The translations under genes were made by a program, and so were the position numbers. Of a stretch of 45,847 bases of DNA, positions 1-6,823 are shown piece by piece. Numbering within the stretch: the stretch's first letter is position 1; the number at the start of each line of letters is the position of its first letter. The notes beneath the pieces were generated by a model. That model ran no database searches. It saw only the letters and a program-made list of their open reading frames with translations, and was not told the DNA's origin. The stretch comes from Flavobacterium shii (lineage in GTDB: Bacteria; Bacteroidota; Bacteroidia; Flavobacteriales; Flavobacteriaceae), in contig NZ_JAOZEW010000033.1 of NCBI RefSeq assembly GCF_025847235.1, positions 1-45,847 of the forward strand, read 5' to 3'.

Positions 1-90
1 AGTTTTACCGTAATGTCTTGCAATAATTTTCAAACAAGTTGGACCACAGTCCTTAAAATCTGCTTGTTTATAGTTGGGGAATTTCTTCAA
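1..90 (-). CDS. N-terminus of C39-peptidase-containing ABC exporter (partial)
   Basis: Only the first 30 codons lie in the window; the gene continues off the left edge. The reading gives KKFPNYKQADFKDCGPTCLK, followed by IIARHYGKT. This is the start of the bacteriocin-type C39 peptidase domain, with the catalytic Cys in DCGPTC. Such exporters (PCAT/LanT type) cut leader peptides after a double-Gly-like site and pump the core out of the cytoplasm. No ATG is available: the frame opens after a stop at 142-144. A TTG at 90-88 puts the start exactly where family members begin, 22 bp after the DUF6625 stop. It is the last visible gene of the minus-strand peptide locus and would process the two small precursors upstream. 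The family is clear; the start codon is inferred. Confidence 0.82.
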   Translation of the reverse strand, partial: MKKFPNYKQADFKDCGPTCLKIIARHYGKT

Positions 91-112
91 TTTTAATTCT
101 TGTTTTTCTACT

Positions 113-949
113 TTATCTGGAATGATATATTTTTGATTTACTTATATAATATTTGTTTGGAATTTTTTTCTTTAATTCATTTAAATTAAATACTTTTTTA
201 AACCAAAATAAATGATACATTATTCCTTCAAATTGATTTTTATAAAAAATTCGTCCATTATCAAACGTTATTCTCCCTATTAATCCTTCGAGAAGAATAA
301 AATCGAAATGAGCCTTTATTCCCCCATCCATTTCTGCCCTTTTAATAAGATGAGTAAAACTCTCAATTTCTGTATCAAGGTCAAATATTGATGCTCCTTC
401 GGTTAATGCGTCCCAAGCGAAATTGCATTCATCAAAACAATAATGCATTGAACTAGAAAATACCATCTTATAATCTTTACTTCTCTTAAAAAAAGTATTC
501 ATTAAATCATTGTTTTTATATAAAGCAAAGCATCCTGTAGTATAGTCATGCCGAACACTAATAAAATCAAATTTTTCAAGCATATCTCCTGTCATAAAAT
601 CCCGCAAATTTCCATAAATGACATCCAAATCACTTTGTCCCCAAAAGTCGTATCCTTCGATAATTTCAGGAAATAAGAAACCATAAGAAGGTTTAAAATC
701 GCAGAGTTTATATGGGAAATCAATATTTACTGTAAAACCTAATTTTTCTGAGGCACTATTGATTAGCTCTTCTAATGTTTTGTATATAATTATTACATTA
801 CTAGGTTTATTAGGGATTAAATCGGCATTGTCGGTAATAATATAAAAATCTACTGTTGGATTAAATCCGCAAGAGTGAATAAAGTATGGGAAATACCAAG
901 GATATTCTCCATACCAACAAGTAATAACGGCTATAGATTTTAATTTCAT
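113..949 (-). CDS. DUF6625 family protein, putative glycosyltransferase
   Basis: A 278-residue protein of a family I recognise as DUF6625, common in Bacteroidetes. It opens with a Rossmann-like strand (AVITCWYGEYPWYFP) and has the family motifs PYKLCDFKPSYGF (about residues 79-91) and DFWGQSDLDVIYG (101-113). The Asp-Leu-Asp at 107-109 resembles the DxD metal/nucleotide-sugar motif of GT-A glycosyltransferases, followed by the family's RHDYTTG and HYCFDECNF motifs. No signal peptide or membrane segment is seen, so it should be cytoplasmic. It lies 14 bp after the VKOR gene and 22 bp before the C39 exporter, inside the peptide operon. This suggests it may sugar-modify the Cys/Ser-rich precursors. 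Glycosyltransferase activity is inferred from the motif; its target is inferred only from context. Confidence 0.7.
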   Translation of the reverse strand: MKLKSIAVITCWYGEYPWYFPYFIHSCGFNPTVDFYIITDNADLIPNKPSNVIIIYKTLEELINSASEKLGFTVNIDFPYKLCDFKPSYGFLFPEIIEGYDFWGQSDLDVIYGNLRDFMTGDMLEKFDFISVRHDYTTGCFALYKNNDLMNTFFKRSKDYKMVFSSSMHYCFDECNFAWDALTEGASIFDLDTEIESFTHLIKRAEMDGGIKAHFDFILLEGLIGRITFDNGRIFYKNQFEGIMYHLFWFKKVFNLNELKKKIPNKYYISKSKIYHSR

Positions 950-963
950 TGTATTAATATTAT

Positions 964-2529
964 TTAGAACTCATCTTCAATTATATCCTTAACAAAAAAC
1001 GTCAAGTTTTTTCTATCGTAACTTTGTGGATATTCGTACCCGTTTATAAAAATAACTGGAGTAAAACTAAAATCATTATCTTCACACCACCTGTTTTGAG
1101 ACCTAAATATTGTATCAAATTCAGATGTTGCACTTCCAGAAAACAAGCTTAACCATTCCTCTAGGTTTTTACTTTCAAACCATTTATTAAGCGCTTTAGT
1201 AAAACGACTTTCCCCATCTTGCATATAAATATTAATCAAACTTCTAAACATTTTTTTAGCGTCTTCATTTTCTTTATCAAGATTTGTTTTTAATATAATC
1301 TGTACTTGAACCTCTTCGTGGTATTTTTCTAAAATAGCATCAATTATTTCGTGCACTCCTTCACAATGTCCACAAAAAGGGTTTGATATGATGGTAATTA
1401 TGGTTTTACTATATTTATTTCCTAGTATAATTGGGCTCTCAATTACATCGTTTTTTTCTTTTGAAAATAATGAATTCTTAAAAATCTCATAATTGCGTTC
1501 AAATCGAATCGATTTTAATTGATATTCTTTTAGTTCTTTTTGATTATAAAGATTTTTTTTCAAACTAGACCATGCCGTAATTACCAATAAAGTGACTAGC
1601 GCAAATATAATTAATGACGTTGTGTAGAAAATAAAGGTAACACTCCCCAAAAGGAACAAATAAATGATTTCCAGCAAAATAACAGTTGTTATAGCCAAGC
1701 AAATAGGGCACCATTTTTTTTCTACGACCTTTTGATAATATAAAGACAAAAGCAAAATAGGTATTGCTGCTAAAAGCAATATTTTTTGAATTGCAAAATA
1801 GGTAATTGTATCTCCTAACAACAATGATAAAAATAATAGCAAAAATTGAGAAGTAAAAAATATCATACTCAAATCACTAAAATTAATAATCTCAAAAATT
1901 TTCCATTTATTAGAGGCTACTACAGTAGAACAACTTGTTGTAGGTTTCATATTGCAAAAACTATTGAGCAACTCGCTTTTTGTTCCAAACAAATCTTTAA
2001 GTGCGCCGATAGAAAATATAATTCCAATTACAGGGAAGGCGAAGAATAATTTGGTTTCCCAATTTATTCTAAGTTGGGACAAATAAAGGAAAAATAAAAC
2101 TGAGCATAAAAATGGTAAAACCCAAAAGGAACTCTTTTTTATTTGATTTACTTCAGTATCCGTTTCTGATTTTTCTACCAAAAGTACTATCCCATTCCAT
2201 ATTCTTTCTAGTTCTAATTTAGAAATTTTAATTGCCTTTTTTTCTTTTAGATAAAAATAGTCATCCCCATTCCTTTCAAGAAAATAAGGCTCAGGTAACT
2301 TTTGATCTTCATTTAAAAGAGCTACAAAACGACCCGACAGACACTCTATATCTAAAAAGTCAACATGGATAGCTCCATTAGTAATATTAAAAAAACTTAA
2401 AGTATCTACAATTGATAACAAAGTAGGATAATTTGGATGAGATTGTATCTGAAAGCTAAATTCAGACTTGTCAATAGATATGCTTTCTTTTTCCAAATAT
2501 TGGAAAAGGTAATTAAAGTTTTCTTTCAT
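964..2529 (-). CDS. VKOR-DsbA-like fusion with degenerate C39-like N-terminus
   Basis: A 521-residue membrane protein with three parts. Residues 1-120 resemble a C39-peptidase fold without the catalytic Cys (HPNYPTLLSIVDTL near 31-44, WNGIVLLVE at 111-119). Residues about 135-320 form a hydrophobic VKOR domain with several membrane helices. It carries the loop cysteines C192 and C200 (C-x7-C) and the active-site CPIC at 274-277. Residues about 345-521 form a thioredoxin/DsbA-like domain with CGHC at 386-389. VKOR-Trx fusions use quinone to keep the thioredoxin domain oxidised and so make disulfides outside the cytoplasm. It lies in the operon between the TlpA-like gene and the DUF6625 gene, directly serving six-cysteine peptides. 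The C39-like part may hold the leader or substrate; this is inference. Confidence 0.85.
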   Translation of the reverse strand: MKENFNYLFQYLEKESISIDKSEFSFQIQSHPNYPTLLSIVDTLSFFNITNGAIHVDFLDIECLSGRFVALLNEDQKLPEPYFLERNGDDYFYLKEKKAIKISKLELERIWNGIVLLVEKSETDTEVNQIKKSSFWVLPFLCSVLFFLYLSQLRINWETKLFFAFPVIGIIFSIGALKDLFGTKSELLNSFCNMKPTTSCSTVVASNKWKIFEIINFSDLSMIFFTSQFLLLFLSLLLGDTITYFAIQKILLLAAIPILLLSLYYQKVVEKKWCPICLAITTVILLEIIYLFLLGSVTFIFYTTSLIIFALVTLLVITAWSSLKKNLYNQKELKEYQLKSIRFERNYEIFKNSLFSKEKNDVIESPIILGNKYSKTIITIISNPFCGHCEGVHEIIDAILEKYHEEVQVQIILKTNLDKENEDAKKMFRSLINIYMQDGESRFTKALNKWFESKNLEEWLSLFSGSATSEFDTIFRSQNRWCEDNDFSFTPVIFINGYEYPQSYDRKNLTFFVKDIIEDEF

Positions 2530-2538
2530 ATAATTGTA

Positions 2539-4008
2539 TTATCTTAAAGCTGTTAAAATTTCATCATAAAGTACTTGTTGCTCAGATGGGTTTTTTGTGT
2601 TTTTTATTACTAGCTCTCCTTTTGAGTTAAATAATAAATATCGTGGAATAGCAATGACTTCCTCGTTTAATATTTTTTGTAATGACTTCAAAATGTCACC
2701 AGAAGCAAAATAATGGTTTCCATATAGTTTAAAAGATTGAATATCCTCTACCAATTTTTGTTCAACGCCTTTGGGATCTACAGAAATATAAATAATATCA
2801 ATTTTGTTTTCATTTAAAAAATTATGTAAATCTGCAGCATAAGCAAATTCCTTTTTGCAAGGAGCGCAATATGTTGCCCATAAATCTACAAATACACTTT
2901 TCCCTTGAAATTTTTCTTTAATTAATTCCGATAATTCAACATATTGAGTAGTACTTTTTATGTTTATTTTTTCAGAACCGGTTAAATATGTCGCATAGGT
3001 ATAAGGCAAAATGGCAGAATTATTGGAATCATTATTAAGTTTTTCTAATCTTAATAAATAAGGGCTTTTGGGAAATTTATCTTTAAATTTTTCAAAAGAG
3101 CATCCTCCCTTCTCAAAGCCAAGAAAGTTTATATTATTTACTAGTAATAGTTCTTGAGAATCTAGTGGAGCATAATTATAATAATCATGGTGTGTATCCC
3201 ATAGTCCGATATCGTGTTTTGAACCTTTTAATATCCCTCTTGAAATATTTAGGCTTTTTTGAGGAATGACTACTACTCTGTGTATCCCGTTACACTTTTC
3301 ATATTTTTGATCAAAAGCATTATACATTTCATCCAATCTTACAATAATCTCATTTAAATCCTGGTCTGATAATTTTAGATCATTTTTAATTTTCAAATCC
3401 TCTTTATAACTTTCTATTTTGAAATTTGCAGCATAAAGCAACTGTAAATCTGCTTCATTTTGGATTCGCTCATAAAACAAACTGGTAATCTCGTTCTTTG
3501 AATAAAGATCCTCCATATTAACTAGTAATTCTTTACGAAGAATTAAAAGCTTATTTATAAAATCTGAAGCGCTTTTTGTATCTATAAAACAATTCTCGAC
3601 TAATGGATATAGTGTTTTAAATTTAAATAACTCAGACCTATTTAACTCGTTCAATCCTAAAGCGTTATCGCCTTTAAAAGTAATATCATATATTCCTTCT
3701 TTCTTTTTAACAAACATTTTAATTTTACTGTCTTCATCAACTATAAGTTCTATTCTCGGCGTGCATAATGAGGAATTAATTGTAAATGCTCCAGTACCAT
3801 TAAAATGGAAATATTTTGTGAATGAATTATTTAAAATTATTGCAGATTCACAATCCATCCAAAAATTTCTATAATTTTTATCTACTGAGTTGTTAAATGA
3901 TATTTTTGTAGAATCTTTTACATCCTCAAAATATCCTTGAAGTTCAACCGTTTGAGCATTAGATATAGTAGAAAAAAGTAATATCATAATGAAATATATT
4001 TTCCCCAT
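2539..4008 (-). CDS. TlpA-like thioredoxin-domain protein, secreted
   Basis: A 489-residue protein with a Sec-type signal (MGKIYFIMILLFSTISNAQ) and therefore periplasmic or surface-exposed. Residues about 20-340 form a long lineage-typical N-terminal region without a motif I can name. The last 145 residues are a TlpA/ResA-like thioredoxin domain with VFVDLWATYCAPC (active-site C381 and C384) and a cis-Pro loop (IPRY). Such proteins reduce or isomerise disulfides outside the cytoplasm. It lies 9 bp upstream of the VKOR fusion gene and downstream of the peptide precursors. An isomerase/proof-reading role in folding their three possible disulfides fits, but a general redox role cannot be excluded. 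Confidence 0.82.
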   Translation of the reverse strand: MGKIYFIMILLFSTISNAQTVELQGYFEDVKDSTKISFNNSVDKNYRNFWMDCESAIILNNSFTKYFHFNGTGAFTINSSLCTPRIELIVDEDSKIKMFVKKKEGIYDITFKGDNALGLNELNRSELFKFKTLYPLVENCFIDTKSASDFINKLLILRKELLVNMEDLYSKNEITSLFYERIQNEADLQLLYAANFKIESYKEDLKIKNDLKLSDQDLNEIIVRLDEMYNAFDQKYEKCNGIHRVVVIPQKSLNISRGILKGSKHDIGLWDTHHDYYNYAPLDSQELLLVNNINFLGFEKGGCSFEKFKDKFPKSPYLLRLEKLNNDSNNSAILPYTYATYLTGSEKINIKSTTQYVELSELIKEKFQGKSVFVDLWATYCAPCKKEFAYAADLHNFLNENKIDIIYISVDPKGVEQKLVEDIQSFKLYGNHYFASGDILKSLQKILNEEVIAIPRYLLFNSKGELVIKNTKNPSEQQVLYDEILTALR

Positions 4009-4076
4009 AATTGTCTTTAACTATATTATTTATTTTTATAAGCAATTAAATTTTAAACTATCCGATATAATAAAGA

Positions 4077-4108
4077 CTATAAGCACTATTAAAATAGTGC
4101 CTATAGCT
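4077..4108 (-). terminator. Long hairpin between precursor genes and thioredoxin gene
   Basis: An 8-bp perfect stem (GCACTATT/AATAGTGC, 2-nt loop) is extended by CTATA/TATAG with one mismatch. It lies just after the stop of the 57-residue precursor gene and before the TlpA-like gene. The following minus-strand sequence is AT-rich but not a clean U-tract, so partial termination (attenuation) or 3'-end protection is more likely than full termination. That would let small precursors be made in excess of the enzymes. Confidence 0.5.
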
Positions 4109-4118
4109 TAAATACTAA

Positions 4119-4292
4119 TTAGCAGGCGTTATAACAACTCCCAATACTTTGAGCACATCCTAATAATGCCCCATTACAATAACAAGGAAAATAGCCCGAA
4201 GGACAACCTGTACTTCCAGCCATAACAGTTTTCATTTCTTTTCTTGAAAGCTTACCTTGTATGTTTGCAAGGCTAATTTTTTGTGTTTTCAT
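4119..4292 (-). CDS. Six-cysteine exported peptide precursor 1 (57 aa)
   Basis: A 57-codon gene starting at the ATG at 4292. The leader MKTQKISLANIQGKLSRKEM continues to KTVMAG and resembles Bacteroidetes double-glycine leaders (LSRxEMKxVxGG type), with Ala-Gly at the expected C39 cleavage site (residues 25-26). The predicted 31-residue core has six cysteines at 30, 37, 39, 46, 53 and 57, spaced x6, x1, x6, x6, x3. It also has the shared YFPC-x-CNG block. Gly/Ser/Tyr-rich content and the neighbouring exporter, VKOR fusion and thioredoxin suggest a secreted disulfide-stabilised bacteriocin or signal. I know no named family for the core. Leader type and cleavage are inferred from family pattern. 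Confidence 0.85.
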   Translation of the reverse strand: MKTQKISLANIQGKLSRKEMKTVMAGSTGCPSGYFPCYCNGALLGCAQSIGSCYNAC

Positions 4293-4389
4293 AATTTTTG
4301 TTTTTTGTTAAACATTTAAAAATTTTTACTCGAAACTGATCTTGAAATAACAGTTTTACAAGTAATGGTTAATAGCATAAAATAATTAA

Positions 4390-4566
4390 TTAACATGCAT
4401 GAAAACACGATGACGCAGTATCGTAACAACCTTTTAAGATTCCATTACAATTACATGGGAAATAACCTTCAGGGCAAAACCCCCCACTACCTGCCATTAT
4501 AGTTTTCATTTCGATTCTTGATAATTTTCCTTGCGCATTTGCAAGGCTCATTTTAAGAGTTTTCAT
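4390..4566 (-). CDS. Six-cysteine exported peptide precursor 2 (58 aa)
   Basis: A paralogue of the precursor at 4119-4292, 97 bp upstream of it and first in the operon. The leader MKTLKMSLANAQGKLSRIEM continues to KTIMAG and is nearly identical. The predicted 32-residue core starts SGGFCPEGYFPCNCNG and ends SSCFHAC. Cysteines at 31, 38, 40, 47, 54 and 58 keep exactly the x6, x1, x6, x6, x3 spacing, although most non-Cys residues in the second half differ. Conserved cysteines with a diverged surface are what is expected of two related disulfide-rich exported peptides, possibly a two-component pair. Same pathway as precursor 1; function unknown. Confidence 0.85.
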   Translation of the reverse strand: MKTLKMSLANAQGKLSRIEMKTIMAGSGGFCPEGYFPCNCNGILKGCYDTASSCFHAC

Positions 4567-4929
4567 AATTATTTTTTTACATTATTATTGAATTATTTTT
4601 AAAACAATCCCTGCATAATCTCAATATTAATCCTGCGCACAGATTATATGATAATTAATTAAGAATAATTTTATCAAATATGGAAATTAAACATCGTATT
4701 TAATATTCCATATAACGTATATTTTATGCCATTTACAGCATATCTGTTTGAAAGAGCCCTTTATTTACAAGCAATAAACTCATTGATGTGTTTTTGTAGT
4801 GTTTTTTATCGTTCGATGATTTAATAAAAAAATTCCTTCTTAATGTATATTTGTTTTAATACGCTTGTAAGATAATATTAGGCAATTGCCATAAAAACAA
4901 AAAAAACAACCAAAACATATTAACCAAGT
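4567..4929. other. Divergent intergenic region upstream of peptide locus
   Basis: 363 bp of very AT-rich sequence between the first precursor gene (minus) and the XRE regulator (plus). It must hold both promoters. The only recognisable element is a TAnnTTTG-type box on the plus strand at 4846-4853. I found no open frame with coding character and no clear minus-strand -7 box. Confidence 0.6.
4846..4853 (+). promoter_or_regulatory. Candidate Bacteroidetes -7 promoter box
   Basis: TATATTTG matches the Bacteroidetes -7 consensus TAnnTTTG exactly and would place a transcription start about 70 bp before the XRE regulator gene. No TTG at the usual -33 distance is visible, so support is modest; the motif is common in AT-rich DNA. 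Confidence 0.35.
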
Positions 4930-5277
4930 ATGATCAAACAAAAGCTAATCAATAGACGAATCGAAATAAATAAAACACAAGAGGAAATAGCCTATCAATT
5001 AGGTATCACTCAGTCACAATATAGTCGCAGAGAATCTGGCACCATAAAAATGACTAAAAGTGAATGGAATAGTTTGATGAAAATTCTAGACACCAACCTT
5101 GAAACTATCTATGAACCAGAAGATGGTATATACATATTAAAAAATGATGAAAGCGCCAATAATACAGGTCTTCATTATAATGAATATCATGAATTTACAT
5201 TATCTATAATGAAAAAGTATATCGAAAAACTAGAGGATGAGAATAGATTTTTAAAATCCAAAACTGAAAGCCTGTGA
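4930..5277 (+). CDS. XRE-family helix-turn-helix regulator with coiled-coil tail
   Basis: A 115-residue protein. Residues 1-62 are a Cro/CI-type DNA-binding domain: INKTQEEIAYQLGITQSQYS covers the two recognition helices, and RRESG follows as in the family. Residues 85-112 (IMKKYIEKLEDENRFLKSK) look like a short coiled coil, likely for dimerisation. There is no sensor domain. It is divergent from the six-cysteine peptide operon with a 363-bp shared upstream region, so it is the obvious candidate regulator of that operon and of itself. This is inferred from position only. Confidence 0.85.
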   Translation: MIKQKLINRRIEINKTQEEIAYQLGITQSQYSRRESGTIKMTKSEWNSLMKILDTNLETIYEPEDGIYILKNDESANNTGLHYNEYHEFTLSIMKKYIEKLEDENRFLKSKTESL

Positions 5278-5353
5278 TTTATAATTCTTTAGACCCAAAT
5301 ATGATATATATATTTTTGTCTTACAATAAACCTTAATCAAGATGAGGGAAATT

Positions 5354-5374
5354 CTACACGGACCTTCTGTGTAG
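5354..5374. terminator. Short hairpin downstream of XRE gene
   Basis: CTACACGGA/TCTGTGTAG forms a 9-bp stem with one G-U pair and a 3-nt loop, 77 bp after the regulator stop. No U-tract follows, so its role as terminator is uncertain. Confidence 0.3.
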
Positions 5375-5511
5375 TCTGTAACTAAGTCTAAATAAGTAAT
5401 TAACTATATCCCAAACTTATCAACTGCACTATATAAATAACAGCATTTAATGTGTTAATAAATAATGTATTATGTTTTGGCTTTTTCGTAGATATTAACT
5501 TTATAAATTTT

Positions 5512-5519
5512 TATATTTG
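5512..5519 (+). promoter_or_regulatory. Candidate -7 box for the 82-aa gene
   Basis: TATATTTG matches TAnnTTTG and ends 41 bp before the ATG at 5561, a normal leader length in Bacteroidetes. No clear -33 TTG at the right distance. Confidence 0.4.
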
Positions 5520-5560
5520 GTAATAAGTAATTTGAATTTATTAATTTAAAAATATTTAAA

Positions 5561-5809
5561 ATGGAAAAAGCTATAAAACTAAAAGTTCGAAAAGAGTTAG
5601 ATGGTCAACAACAGTTTAATATAATTAAATTAAAAGGCAGCTTAATTTCGAGGGGATATACAGAGATTATACATATTCTGGATCAAGATGATGATTTTCA
5701 CATTAACTCTTTTGAGACTCTTCACGAAAACACCAATGAAGTCCAAGAGTTCATTACTGCATTTATTAATAAAGAAAATTTAGCAGACACAATAACTCTT
5801 TTCAAGTAG
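5561..5809 (+). CDS. Small protein of unknown function (82 aa)
   Basis: I do not recognise this protein. It has no signal peptide, membrane segment or cysteine. Composition is mixed charged (lysines early, acidic after residue 40), as in a small soluble cytoplasmic protein, with a likely beta-rich first half (KLKVRKELD, FNIIKLKGSL) and a helical end (EVQEFITAFINKENLADTITLF). It stands alone between a promoter-like box and a strong hairpin at 5923-5953, which supports a real monocistronic gene. Nothing in the neighbourhood points to a function. Confidence 0.6.
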   Translation: MEKAIKLKVRKELDGQQQFNIIKLKGSLISRGYTEIIHILDQDDDFHINSFETLHENTNEVQEFITAFINKENLADTITLFK

Positions 5810-5922
5810 AATCTATTTCGATGTAAAAAATAGCATCAAGTTATCAAAGATGTATTTTTTCAAAAATTGGATATTTATATATTTGAATGCATAAAATCTA
5901 TAGAAAGAATTATTATACAAAA

Positions 5923-5953
5923 AGCCCTATTATTGTAAACCAATAATAGGGCT
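5923..5953. terminator. Bidirectional terminator hairpin
   Basis: Perfect 13-bp stem AGCCCTATTATTG/CAATAATAGGGCT with a 5-nt loop, located between convergent genes. On the minus strand it is followed by TTTTG, giving a Rho-independent terminator for the L,D-transpeptidase gene; on the plus strand ATATATT follows. It probably serves both genes. Confidence 0.85.
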
Positions 5954-5999
5954 ATATATTCGTTGTAAATATATTTTAAGTATAAAACTACTATCTCAC

Positions 6000-6596
6000 T
6001 TAATAATAGATATCCAAAATAATACTCGATTTAGAACTATCTATTATTTTTTCTATTCTCTTAAAAAATAACTCATTTACCATAGGACAACCCTGACTGT
6101 GATTGATGTAATAATCTTGCTCATCGTATGGAACAGCAGAATAAGAATGTAGTACTATAGCTCTTTTATAGGCATTATTATTACTTTCGTCCAAACCATA
6201 TAATTTATAAGCTTTTCCAAACATTCCCTTATAATTCTTACCTATTAAATATCTGCCTAAAGAAGTAGATCTCGAATTTGGTTCATTACTAAATTTTAAA
6301 CCTCCATTAATTCCTGTCTCAGATCCTGATCCATGAGCGACTAGTCCTTGGTCTAAGATTTTATTATTTTCTAAATCATAAACAAAAAATCGGTTCATGC
6401 CTGATTTAATCTTCATGTCTATAAAAAAAGCAACCTTAGAATTGTATTTAGGATTTCCGTTTATCATGCTTTTAAGTCCATCCAACTGACTATTAAATCT
6501 TTCAGCTTCAAGCACAGAAAAATCTGTTGACTTGTCATTATTGGAGACGGGGAAAAAACCTAAATTAAGCAGCAAAATCAAATAAAGTATTTTCAT
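6000..6596 (-). CDS. Murein L,D-transpeptidase catalytic domain protein (YkuD_2 type)
   Basis: A 198-residue secreted protein with an N-terminal signal (MKILYLILLLNLGFFPVS). From about residue 55 it follows the YkuD_2 pattern: FFIDMKIKSGMNRFFVYDL, GLVAHGSGS, SLGRYLIG, then H150 (AIVLHSYS) and the active-site motif INHSQGCPM with H166 and the nucleophile C170. L,D-transpeptidases remodel peptidoglycan cross-links or attach proteins to it in the periplasm. The expected His/Ser-Gly-Cys arrangement is intact, so it should be active. It is a single gene with its own terminator at 5923-5953 and no evident tie to its neighbours. Confidence 0.85.
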   Translation of the reverse strand: MKILYLILLLNLGFFPVSNNDKSTDFSVLEAERFNSQLDGLKSMINGNPKYNSKVAFFIDMKIKSGMNRFFVYDLENNKILDQGLVAHGSGSETGINGGLKFSNEPNSRSTSLGRYLIGKNYKGMFGKAYKLYGLDESNNNAYKRAIVLHSYSAVPYDEQDYYINHSQGCPMVNELFFKRIEKIIDSSKSSIILDIYY

Positions 6597-6823
6597 AAAA
6601 ACAAATTTTAAGTTAAAAATGCATTTTAAATATTGTTGTTTGACAAAAAAATCACAACGCTAATCTACTCTACAAAATAACAAATTCCTGAATGCACAAT
6701 ACGTTTAAATAACATCAAATAAAGACATAATTACTGCAATATCAAAAGTTTAACAAAAATAACTTTTTTTTTAAAACAAGACCAATAAAACACAATAAAA
6801 ATCCTATTACCGCTCTTTTTTGG

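Noticed and set aside
4119..4566. Lanthipeptide precursors
   Set aside because: No lanthionine synthetase is visible. The neighbours are disulfide-forming enzymes, so disulfides are the better explanation for the cysteines; enzymes beyond the left edge cannot be excluded.
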